Positions 9,064 to 17,049 of a DNA stretch of 64,000 nt are shown here, piece after piece. The DNA comes from Chitinophagaceae bacterium. GTDB taxonomy: Bacteria > Bacteroidota > Bacteroidia > Chitinophagales > Chitinophagaceae. The notes beneath the pieces are model-generated. The model searched no databases. It saw nothing but the letters and a program-made list of their open reading frames with translations, and was not told the DNA's origin. The position numbers and the translations under genes are program-made. How positions within the stretch are numbered: position 1 is the first letter of the stretch; each line of letters opens with the position of its first letter. The stretch covers positions 1 to 64,000 of the forward strand of contig JACSRW010000033.1 of the NCBI GenBank assembly GCA_014879565.1, given 5' to 3'.

Positions 9064-10374
9064 GTGATCCTGCTCGCCGATACGATTACCCCCCGGCTCC
9101 GGTACATGGCTGCTTTTGCCGGTACCGCACTTTGCGGAGAACCGGTGCGTCTGACCACAGACCCGGAAGAATACCGGCAGTATCCCCAGGCCCGGATTAA
9201 TTACAGTAATTCACGGTCAGGAATAACCGAAATTTATATCCGGCCTGTTTCGCTCCTTTTTGAAACCGGAATCAGGGAACAGGAGATCCGCTGTGTCCGG
9301 CCAAACGGGTATCCTGTTTTTTTTACAACGGAAGCCGATACCGGCTTTGATTTCTTTGCGGCCTCCTTTTACCTGCTCAGCCGCTATGAAGAATACAACC
9401 GGCAAGAAAGGGATACATACGGCCGATTTCCCCATACAGCCTCCCTGGCCTGGAGAGAAGGATTCCTGCACCAGCCGCTGATACACTACTGGCTGCGTGA
9501 CCTGGCTGTTTTACTGAAAGAAAAATTTCCCGGCCGGCAGTTAACGGAACCGGCATTTAGGTTCCTGCCTACTTACGATGTGGATGAAGCGTTTTGTTAC
9601 CGGCATAAGGGATGGGTACGATCAGCCGGCGGACTGCTGCGTGACCTGCTGCAGGGAAAAACAGGCCGGGTGCGGGAAAGAATGGCTGTATTACTGGGAA
9701 GAGAGGCAGACCCCTTTGCTTCCTTTGACAGGATGGAAAGTCTGCACCAGGATTATTCCCTTTCTCCTGTTTATTTTTTTCATGTGGGTAGCCGGAATGG
9801 CCGGTATGACAAACAGGTACTGCCGGCAAAACCCGCAATGCAGGAACTCATACGGTCTGTCAGCAGCCGCTATAAGACTGGTTTGCACCCTTCCTGGCAA
9901 AGCGGAGATGAAAGCCATTTGCCGGAGGCGGAAAAAAAACAACTCAGCCTGATCACCGGGAAAGAAATTACTGCCAGCCGCCAGCATTTTATCCGCTTCC
10001 TTTTGCCGGATACTTTCCGGCAACTCATTAATACCGGAATCCGGGAAGATTATTCCATGGGCTATGGAAGTATCAATGGTTTCCGGGCATCCGTATCCAT
10101 GCCTTTTTACTGGTACGACCTGGAACGGGAAACCGCTACAGATCTGCTGCTCTTTCCATTTTGTTTTATGGATGCGAATTGTTTTTATGAACAGGGACTT
10201 TCACCCATACAGGCCGGAGAAGAAATGCGCCGGTATTACCGGGAAGTAAAAGAGACGGGCGGATTGCTGATAACCATCTGGCACAATACATTTCTCGGAA
10301 CAGATCCGCGCTTCAGGGGCTGGAAAGATGTTTATGCCTTCCTGCTGGAGGAAATCAGCCAGGGTGAAAGGTAG
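9064..10374 (+). CDS. Polysaccharide deacetylase-like protein (DUF7033 type)
   Basis: 436-aa protein resembling the Bacteroidota polysaccharide-deacetylase-like family with an N-terminal DUF7033 region (about 1-140; FDFFAASFYLLSRYEEY, GRFPH). The catalytic-type (beta/alpha) part starts near FLPTYDVDEAF (about 168) and continues through GLHPSW and a C-terminal IWHN. The family's metal-binding Asp-His-His layout is only partly recognisable. Related proteins occur in surface-polysaccharide contexts. GTG start at 9064, 13 bases after lutB. It ends exactly where the convergent EamA gene ends. Confidence 0.75.
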   Translation: MILLADTITPRLRYMAAFAGTALCGEPVRLTTDPEEYRQYPQARINYSNSRSGITEIYIRPVSLLFETGIREQEIRCVRPNGYPVFFTTEADTGFDFFAASFYLLSRYEEYNRQERDTYGRFPHTASLAWREGFLHQPLIHYWLRDLAVLLKEKFPGRQLTEPAFRFLPTYDVDEAFCYRHKGWVRSAGGLLRDLLQGKTGRVRERMAVLLGREADPFASFDRMESLHQDYSLSPVYFFHVGSRNGRYDKQVLPAKPAMQELIRSVSSRYKTGLHPSWQSGDESHLPEAEKKQLSLITGKEITASRQHFIRFLLPDTFRQLINTGIREDYSMGYGSINGFRASVSMPFYWYDLERETATDLLLFPFCFMDANCFYEQGLSPIQAGEEMRRYYREVKETGGLLITIWHNTFLGTDPRFRGWKDVYAFLLEEISQGER

Positions 10375-11433
10375 TTACATCCCTTCCGGTTCGGGTTGTT
10401 CGGCAGGCGGAACACCGGCTTTAAAAGCCCGGTTTACCAGGAATACGCCAAACAGGGCTACCAGACCGCCGATGGTAATAAACACTGTTATTTTTTCTCC
10501 AAACAGCAATGATCCAAACATCACCGCCACAATCGGATTGATATAGGCGTAAATGGATGCCTGTTCTGTGGGCAGGTGCTGCAGGGCGTAGAGGTAACAG
10601 ATAAAAGCAATCAGGGATCCGAAAATAACAAGATAGCCGATAGCAGCCCATGACTGCCAGGGCATACCGGCAAAGGATACAAATTCTACCAGTGGCTGAC
10701 TACCGCCTTTCCCGTTGCTGACGGAAATTAAACTGCCAAAACGGGTGAAGAGCAGCAGGAAGGTTCCGGAAATTACCATCTGCAGTCCGAGGCTGAAATA
10801 AGGATTAAAACTGGCCGCCTGTTTTTTGGTATACAGGGTGGCAAATGCCCAGGTCCAGGTGGCGACGAGGGATAATATTATCCCCAGTCTGAAATCAGGA
10901 TTCAGAAAATCCTGCATATGTTCATAAAAGATAACACAAACACCGGCGAAGCCCAGCAGTAAACCGATGATGGCTTTTTGAGGGATTTTTTCTTTGGAGA
11001 TAAACAGACCGATAATGACCAGCCAAAGCGGAAAAATGGCGCCCATGATGGCGCCCAGTCCGGCGGAAATATATTTTACGCCCCAGGTGCTGAGTCCGTT
11101 GCTCATAATAAAGTTGAGAAAACTAAGTACCAGCACCGGGATCCATTCTTTGCCCCGGGGAAGCGCCGTGCCTTTATAGAGAAAGAACCCGACATAGATC
11201 AGTCCGGCAATCAGCTGCCGCATACCGGCCAGCTGCAGAGCGGGCGTATACATGACGCCCTGTTTGGACGCAATCCAGGTAGTGCCCCAAAGAAAGCATA
11301 CAGCGGCGAGGGCAAAGATGGCTTTGGCCCTTGTCCCTTTTTTATGAATTGTAAGCGGATTGAACAGCGCCAGCTTTTTCAGGGAATCAGCGGAGGACTG
11401 CACAATGGTTTTATGGAAGTCAAAAAAATTCAT
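10375..11433 (-). CDS. EamA/DMT family transporter
   Basis: 352-aa integral membrane protein with ten predicted transmembrane helices in two homologous halves (EamA repeats at about 38-170 and 190-335). The motif FLWGTTWIASKQG is in helix 1 and PIVAVMFGSLLFGEK near the end of the second half. Members of this drug/metabolite transporter superfamily export amino acids and other metabolites; the substrate cannot be told from sequence. A 35-residue hydrophilic N-terminal extension precedes helix 1. Its stop codon abuts the convergent upstream gene with no gap, so no separate terminator is possible between them. Confidence 0.9.
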   Translation of the reverse strand: MNFFDFHKTIVQSSADSLKKLALFNPLTIHKKGTRAKAIFALAAVCFLWGTTWIASKQGVMYTPALQLAGMRQLIAGLIYVGFFLYKGTALPRGKEWIPVLVLSFLNFIMSNGLSTWGVKYISAGLGAIMGAIFPLWLVIIGLFISKEKIPQKAIIGLLLGFAGVCVIFYEHMQDFLNPDFRLGIILSLVATWTWAFATLYTKKQAASFNPYFSLGLQMVISGTFLLLFTRFGSLISVSNGKGGSQPLVEFVSFAGMPWQSWAAIGYLVIFGSLIAFICYLYALQHLPTEQASIYAYINPIVAVMFGSLLFGEKITVFITIGGLVALFGVFLVNRAFKAGVPPAEQPEPEGM

Positions 11434-11476
11434 AACTCCCGATCAGTTTCAATGGTTGCTGTTCCCGGTAAAAGGA

Positions 11477-12988
11477 TCAGTGTTTAAAATGCCGCAGGCC
11501 TGTCAGGATCATAGACAGGTTATGTTTACTGCAATAGTCAATGGAATCGTTGTCACGGATGGAACCTCCCGGCTGAATAAAGGCAGTGATACCCGCTTCA
11601 TGTCCCAGGCGCACACAATCATCAAAGGGGAAGAAAGCATCACTGGCCATCACGGCGCCTTCCAGGCTGAAGTTAAACTGTTTTGCTTTTTCCATTGCCT
11701 GCCGCAGGGAATCAATCCGGCTGGTTTGGCCACAGCCTTTTCCGATCAGCTGTTTGTTTTTTACCAGCGCAATGGCATTTGACTTCAGGTGTTTGCAGAC
11801 AATATTGGCAAAAAGCAGGTCGGCTTTTTCTTCCGGGCTTTCTTTCCGTTTGGTGGTTTCAGTCCAGTCAAGAAAATTTCCCCGGTCAGTATCCTGTACC
11901 AGCACGCCATTGAGCATGGATTTGTACTGGCTCTTTCCGGCCGGTTGTTTTTTCAGTTGCAGCAGGATCCGGTTCTTTTTGGAACGCAGGATGGCCAGTG
12001 CGTCTTCCTCAAAGGCCGGCGCGATCAGCACTTCGAAGAAAATTTCATTGATGGCTTCAGCCGTGGCTTTATCTATGGTGCCATTACAGACCAGTACACC
12101 GCCAAAAGCACTTTCAGGATCGCCGGCCAGGGCCGCATCCCAGCTTTCCTTAACGGAGGCACGCTGGGCAATCCCGCACACATTGGTGTGTTTAATGATC
12201 GCAAACGTGGTGTCTTCAAATTCCCGGATGAGCTGGAGGGCTGCATCTGTGTCCACGATATTGTTGTAGGAAAGTTCCTTGCCATTCAGCTGGTCAAACA
12301 GCTCGCTGAGATCGCCGAAGAAAACACCTGCCTGGTGGGGATTTTCACCATACCGCATATTCTTTGGTTCGGGTACGGATTCCAGGAAATAAAGATTATC
12401 GGCCGTATTGAAATATTTGGCAATCGCCACATCATAGTGGGCCACCACTTCGAAGGCTTTGGCCGCAAAAAACCGGCGTTGCTCTTCCCGGGTGATGCCA
12501 TGCTGCTCTTTCAGCAGTTTTTCCAGGGCGGCATATTCTTTTTTGGCAGCCACAACCAGTACATCCCGGAAATTTTTCGCGGCACCCCGGATCATGGAGG
12601 GACCCCCGATATCTATTTTTTCAATAATCGCGGATTCTTCGCGGGTGGTGGCAACGGTTTCCTCAAAGGGATAGAGATCCACAATCACCAGGTCAATTTC
12701 CGGTATCTGGTACTGCTTCATTTCTTCCAGGTGGGTGGCATCACTGCGTTTACCCAGAATACCGCCAAATACCACCGGGTGGAGGGTTTTCACCCGGCCT
12801 CCCAGGATGGAGGGATAACCGGTCAGCGACTCCACCGGTACTACTTTCACACCCAGTTGCTCAATAAACTGCTGGGTACCGCCGGTAGAATAGATGGTCA
12901 CTCCCAGGCGTTGCAATTCCTGCACGATGTTTTCCAGTCCGTCTTTGTAAAAAACAGAGATTAAAGCCGATTGAATTTTTTTGTCCAT
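11477..12988 (-). CDS. purH: Bifunctional purine biosynthesis protein PurH
   Basis: 503-aa fusion of IMP cyclohydrolase (N-terminal MGS-like fold, about 1-195; begins MDKKIQSALISVFYKDGLE) and AICAR transformylase (about 200-503, with the Lys-His pair in FAIIKHTNVCG and C-terminal FPFDDCV). It catalyses the last two steps of IMP synthesis. The open frame extends 14 codons upstream to 13030, but the conserved N terminus fixes the start at 12988. Length is slightly under the E. coli enzyme (529 aa). Confidence 0.96.
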   Translation of the reverse strand: MDKKIQSALISVFYKDGLENIVQELQRLGVTIYSTGGTQQFIEQLGVKVVPVESLTGYPSILGGRVKTLHPVVFGGILGKRSDATHLEEMKQYQIPEIDLVIVDLYPFEETVATTREESAIIEKIDIGGPSMIRGAAKNFRDVLVVAAKKEYAALEKLLKEQHGITREEQRRFFAAKAFEVVAHYDVAIAKYFNTADNLYFLESVPEPKNMRYGENPHQAGVFFGDLSELFDQLNGKELSYNNIVDTDAALQLIREFEDTTFAIIKHTNVCGIAQRASVKESWDAALAGDPESAFGGVLVCNGTIDKATAEAINEIFFEVLIAPAFEEDALAILRSKKNRILLQLKKQPAGKSQYKSMLNGVLVQDTDRGNFLDWTETTKRKESPEEKADLLFANIVCKHLKSNAIALVKNKQLIGKGCGQTSRIDSLRQAMEKAKQFNFSLEGAVMASDAFFPFDDCVRLGHEAGITAFIQPGGSIRDNDSIDYCSKHNLSMILTGLRHFKH

Positions 12989-13036
12989 ACTGATTGAAGA
13001 TTGAAGGCAGGCGTTCGAAAGAGGCCGCAATTTACT

Positions 13037-15118
13037 TTAATTCAGGGTCATCACAAAAGCCCCCTTTTCCCTGACCGGATAAAAAGGGATACCCAGTGAA
13101 TCACAGTCTTTTTGCCAATACCTGGCTTTCCAGGCCGGAACGGAGGCATCGGACACCACCTGTTTTACCTGCAGATTACGGAAGAGTGCAGGCAGATAAA
13201 GCCGCGGATTCCCTGATAACAGGAGCAGATCAGCTACTTGTTTTCTTCCTGCACTATCTGACTGCAACCGCAGGGCCTGATCTGTATGGATGATGGATTT
13301 TCCCTGCCAGCGGAGAAATGGACCCGCCGCTAAGGGCAGGGCAGCGCTTTCTGTTACCCGGTATCGTAAACGGGCTGGCCGAAGGGAAAAATCAGCCAGG
13401 CTTCCTTCCTGCAGACTGCTGTCTCCCCGGAAGGAAAAATCTCTCCGGCTGATAAAGTCAATAGCCGTTTTACCGGGTACCTGGTATACGATCAGCACCT
13501 GCTGATGTGCGGCCTGGTAAAAGGACCAGGCTCTTTCTGCTGAAAAAAAGAATAGGGCCAGCAGGGCCGTGAATAAGGAGCTGCCTGCCCGGTACAGCAA
13601 CCAGTGGCTGGCGGCCAGGATAAGCAGCAGCAATAAAAAAGTTTGTAACGGACTCAGTTGAAATCCTTCCCAGCTTGAAAAAGGGATTCGTTCCACGGCA
13701 GCTACATACATGTTCATGAGTCCGATTCCGGCGGAAATGAGCTGGCCGCAAAACAAGGCAGCCGGGGGAATAAAAGACAGGCAGCAGAGAAACATGATCG
13801 CGAGTAACAAAGCGCTGGAAAGGGGTACAGCCACAAAATTGCTCAGTAAGAAAACCAGTGGAAACTGGTGAAAGAGATACAGGCAAACGGGCAGGGTGAG
13901 TAACTGGGCGGCAATGGTTACCGCGGTCATTTCCCAGGCCATTGATAACAACGGATTCCGGATAGTAAGCCAGTGGCTGACCGGCCGCTGGAAAAGAAGG
14001 ATACCCAGCACAGCGGTGTAGGACAACTGGAAGCCGGCATCCCATAACCAGAAGGGATTATACCAGAGCAGCAGGAAAGCCGAAAAACCAAGTGCATTCA
14101 GGGTGGCGTTTTTACGGCCGATTGTTTCCCCGGTAATCAGGCAGCTGAACATCAGGGCAGAGCGCAATACCGAAGGCTGGGCGCCTGTAAGCAGGCTGAA
14201 GACCCAGAGACAGCCAATAATCAGCAGGGGGGCAAGCCAGCGGCTGCCTTTGCATTTCCGGAGCGGCCGGAAAAGCAGTCGAAGCAGCCAGTAGATCAGC
14301 CCCAGGTGCAGACCGGAAATAGCAATGATATGTACAACACCGGTATGCATGTATGACTGCATGGTATCCCTGTCCAGACCGGCTTTATAACCAAGCAGCA
14401 GGGCCTCCGCAATGCCTGTTTCTTTTTTGCCGGGTATAAAGCGGTGCAGTACAGACCGGATCTTCTCCGATGCGGTTATCAGCAGTTGTTTCCAGGCTTT
14501 CTGTTTCTTTCCGGGCAGGAGAAGGTAATCGTTTTCCCCCAGGTATACCTGGTGGGTGATACCCTGGAAAAAACAATACCGGCGAAAGTCAAAACCGCCG
14601 GGGTTGCCGCTTTGTCCGATCGGGGAAGGATTTTTCCTGATCAGCAAACGGGTACCGTATCCCAGCCTGCGTGCAGTACTGTCTTTCTGTAAATACACAA
14701 TAATTTTTGCGGTAACCGGTTCTTTGGTTCCGTCATACGTTATCCTGCTGACCCGGGCCACCGTTTTCCAGCTTTTCTCTTTTTCTGTAAGCGGCTCATC
14801 CAGGATCAGCTGCAAAGCCGTAAAGGATTCACCAAGCTGTTTACTGCCTGTATGCAGTAGCACCGCCTGCCGCTGGCAATGCAGGGCCCCAAGTGAAGCC
14901 AGCAGCAGAAAAACTGATACGCCCGATAACCAGGCATGGCGGTAACGCTCTAAAAGGGGCAGGACAAAAAAGGCCAGCAACAACAGGAGAGAAAAGGCAG
15001 CCGTTATCAGCCAGCCTGTTTCCGGCACAGGCAGGTACCAGCCTGCCAGTAATCCGGCAATGAAAGGAAGGAGCAGAAACAGGAAAGGGTATTGTTTCCG
15101 GTAATAATGAATTTCCAT
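13037..15118 (-). CDS. comEC: ComEC/Rec2-type DNA uptake channel
   Basis: 693-aa polytopic membrane protein. It has an N-terminal DUF4131 region with early membrane helices (about 1-180), then the Competence domain (about 230-500) containing TGVVHIIAISGLHLGL, the family signature. A C-terminal soluble part (about 530-693) sits where other ComEC proteins carry a metallo-beta-lactamase-like nuclease, but the HxHxDH metal motif is absent. ComEC carries single-stranded DNA across the inner membrane during transformation. The rest of the competence machinery is not in this window. Confidence 0.9.
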   Translation of the reverse strand: MEIHYYRKQYPFLFLLLPFIAGLLAGWYLPVPETGWLITAAFSLLLLLAFFVLPLLERYRHAWLSGVSVFLLLASLGALHCQRQAVLLHTGSKQLGESFTALQLILDEPLTEKEKSWKTVARVSRITYDGTKEPVTAKIIVYLQKDSTARRLGYGTRLLIRKNPSPIGQSGNPGGFDFRRYCFFQGITHQVYLGENDYLLLPGKKQKAWKQLLITASEKIRSVLHRFIPGKKETGIAEALLLGYKAGLDRDTMQSYMHTGVVHIIAISGLHLGLIYWLLRLLFRPLRKCKGSRWLAPLLIIGCLWVFSLLTGAQPSVLRSALMFSCLITGETIGRKNATLNALGFSAFLLLWYNPFWLWDAGFQLSYTAVLGILLFQRPVSHWLTIRNPLLSMAWEMTAVTIAAQLLTLPVCLYLFHQFPLVFLLSNFVAVPLSSALLLAIMFLCCLSFIPPAALFCGQLISAGIGLMNMYVAAVERIPFSSWEGFQLSPLQTFLLLLLILAASHWLLYRAGSSLFTALLALFFFSAERAWSFYQAAHQQVLIVYQVPGKTAIDFISRRDFSFRGDSSLQEGSLADFSLRPARLRYRVTESAALPLAAGPFLRWQGKSIIHTDQALRLQSDSAGRKQVADLLLLSGNPRLYLPALFRNLQVKQVVSDASVPAWKARYWQKDCDSLGIPFYPVREKGAFVMTLN

Positions 15119-15177
15119 GGCTGCTGTAAATTAAAGGCAACCGGGAAAACCCGCAATACCACTTTCCGGGGGGGTGA

Positions 15178-16725
15178 TCAGCGGGTGGAGGTAAGGGATG
15201 GATCGTTTTTCAGTTTTTTAACTACATATTCCCGGTAGGGGACCCGGCTGATACGGCTGCGCAGCCAGCCCGGGAAATTGAAAATGGCAAAGGCTCTTTG
15301 CTGAACCGCATCATGCTGGTTATGCTCCAGCAGGGTAAGTGTTTGCAGAAAGATTTCTGTTTTTTTCCGCTGATCTGTTATGTAAAATGTCCGGTGCAGA
15401 CATTGCAGCAGGTTGGTTTCGAAAGAATGTTTGTTTTTTCTTTTATAGAAATAATTGTAGGTGGCTTTATACTGATTATCATATAGCCGTGGCTGGTTCA
15501 GGTTCCAGGCGCTGAGCAGGAGAAGGAGTTGACCTACGGAGACCTGTTCCTCCCGGTTGCCATCCGGAAACTGGGTAATGGCTTTGCGGATAAAGTAGTG
15601 GGCGTCGGAAAACTGTTCCAGCACAAAACAGCCGACCCCGAGTGAGAAGTTTACCGTGCTGTTCAACTCATCATTCAGCATGATTTCCCAGTTGCCGAGT
15701 TGGGCTTTCATGAAATGTACGAGTGACCGTACTTCCTCATAGCGGCCGGTTTTATTATAAATTTTATTCAGTGCCAGGTATTTCACCGCCTCAAAGTACG
15801 CGCGGTGTGTTTTATCTGTTATCCGGTCATTGAGGGGGTCATGAAATACATTGGTGACAAATCCGAAAGCGCCTTCCAGGATGCCGGCATAGTTAATCAT
15901 GTACAATAGTTCAATATAAAACTCCCCGTGTGTTTCCAGGAAGGCGGTATGGGTTTTCCAGTCCTGGAATACGATCTGGAGAAATTCAAGCGCGGCCCCG
16001 GTCTGATTCAGCAGGTAATGCAGGGTGGCCTTGCTCATGAAATAATAATGACGGAACCAGAATGACTGCGCGTGATCAAAGCGGTCAGACTGGTTCACTT
16101 TGTCCAGCAAAAGCCGGACCCGGTCCCTGACGGCTTCATCCATTTCGTAATGCGCTTTTTTCCGGAGGAAGAGAGACTCCGTATATATATCCCGGAGGGT
16201 GATCAGCTCGGAATAGCCCTGGTAGGTGATCACGTTGTTTTTAAAAACGGAGAGAATTTCTTCATACCCGTGTTCGGGGTGACTGAAGATGATCATTTTT
16301 TCAAATTCTGTTTTCAGCAGGTTGAGCAAGGCGAAAGCTTCGCGGTGACGGGCATTGGCAACTGCTTTTTTCCAGAGCGAAAAGGCTTCTTTGTAGAGTC
16401 TTTTTTGCCGGTAAATGCGGATCAGCTGTATCTGGTCATATATTTCATGCCAGGGATGCTGCCGGGCGTCAAACTGAACCAGTGCTTCTGTGATTTTTTG
16501 CTGCAGATAATTTTTTTGCCGGGCCATATTGCCTGCATTCAGCGCGGGGCCCAGTTTTTGAAGCAGCGCTTCTTCATTGTATTGCTTCTGGGCGGCAATG
16601 GCGGTAAAGAGTTTCAGGTAGATTTTGTCTTTGGCCCCGCTGCAGAAATTCCTTTTGAAATAGGTTTTTTCTGCGGGGTCAAGCGAATGTATCAGCTCCC
16701 ATAAAAAGGTAGAAACGGGTTTCAA
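15178..16725 (-). CDS. Conserved Bacteroidota helical-repeat protein, unknown function
   Basis: 515-aa soluble protein, all-helical in appearance, with no signal peptide or membrane segment. It begins with a pattern I recognise from a widespread unnamed Bacteroidota family (FLWELIHSLDPAEKTYFKRN; others read LIHSLSKSEKRYFK). The remainder looks like degenerate TPR-type helical pairs. No catalytic motif is visible. It is likely transcribed alone: comEC lies 59 bases downstream and the carB gap upstream. No function can be assigned. Confidence 0.7.
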   Translation of the reverse strand: MKPVSTFLWELIHSLDPAEKTYFKRNFCSGAKDKIYLKLFTAIAAQKQYNEEALLQKLGPALNAGNMARQKNYLQQKITEALVQFDARQHPWHEIYDQIQLIRIYRQKRLYKEAFSLWKKAVANARHREAFALLNLLKTEFEKMIIFSHPEHGYEEILSVFKNNVITYQGYSELITLRDIYTESLFLRKKAHYEMDEAVRDRVRLLLDKVNQSDRFDHAQSFWFRHYYFMSKATLHYLLNQTGAALEFLQIVFQDWKTHTAFLETHGEFYIELLYMINYAGILEGAFGFVTNVFHDPLNDRITDKTHRAYFEAVKYLALNKIYNKTGRYEEVRSLVHFMKAQLGNWEIMLNDELNSTVNFSLGVGCFVLEQFSDAHYFIRKAITQFPDGNREEQVSVGQLLLLLSAWNLNQPRLYDNQYKATYNYFYKRKNKHSFETNLLQCLHRTFYITDQRKKTEIFLQTLTLLEHNQHDAVQQRAFAIFNFPGWLRSRISRVPYREYVVKKLKNDPSLTSTR

Positions 16726-16747
16726 CGCAATTCGTGCTGTTCAAAGT

Positions 16748-16778
16748 TGAAACTACGAATTTTCTTTAGATAAACAAA
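16748..16778 (-). promoter_or_regulatory. Probable promoter of the 515-aa protein gene
   Basis: On the minus strand TTTG (16775-16778) and TAGTTTC (16749-16755, close to TAnnTTTG) are 19 bases apart, with a predicted start about 16 bases before the ATG at 16725. The -7 element is imperfect. Confidence 0.35.
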
Positions 16779-16888
16779 ATTTAAAAAACACAAGTTGGTG
16801 TATAATTAATTATATTTCAATAATATAGGTAATTATTTTTACCATATATCGCTTAGATGAACCACATTTATGGGAAATAAATAAAAAG

Positions 16889-16915
16889 TTGGCTTTCCAT
16901 GGCTGATTACATTTG
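16889..16915 (+). promoter_or_regulatory. Promoter of the intergenic small RNA
   Basis: TTG at 16889-16891 and TACATTTG at 16908-16915 (exact TAnnTTTG) are separated by 16 bases, slightly short of the usual 19. An 8-bp inverted repeat (TTTGTAGT at 16912-16919 and ACTACAAA at 16926-16933) overlaps the -7 element and the likely start point. Confidence 0.5.
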
Positions 16916-16917
16916 TA

Positions 16918-17044
16918 GTGCTTTTACTACAAAGCCTTCCATCTTATTGTTTGCATAAACCCTTTCCTACCCGGGGGTTCAAATTGGAAGCCATTAACCA
17001 TTAACGCCTGTTATCCGGTTTAACGGATAACAGGCTTTTTTTTT
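16918..17044 (+). ncRNA. Candidate small non-coding RNA between carB and the 515-aa gene
   Basis: A plus-strand promoter at 16889-16915 and a strong intrinsic terminator at 17006-17044 bracket about 125 bases that contain no ATG. Both flanking genes are on the minus strand, so this terminator does not serve either of them. Internal structure: CTTCCA (about 16936) can pair with TGGAAG (about 16985), and CCATTAA occurs twice in tandem just before the terminator. It could be a regulatory RNA, possibly a 6S-like RNA, though I cannot show that. I found no protein-coding or tRNA alternative. Confidence 0.5.
17006..17044 (+). terminator. Intrinsic terminator of the small RNA
   Basis: Perfect 12-bp stem GCCTGTTATCCG / CGGATAACAGGC with a 6-base loop, followed by nine T residues on the plus strand. 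On the minus strand no T run follows the stem, so it is not the carB terminator. Confidence 0.85.
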
Positions 17045-17049
17045 CATAA

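Noticed and set aside
11789-12964. 391-codon plus-strand open frame opposite purH
   Set aside because: It lies wholly antisense to the well-supported purH gene, has no domain, and owes its length to the codon bias of the real gene.
16977-16986. GGTTCAAATT as a possible tRNA T-loop
   Set aside because: The flanking bases do not form a T-arm stem and no acceptor or anticodon arm can be placed around it.
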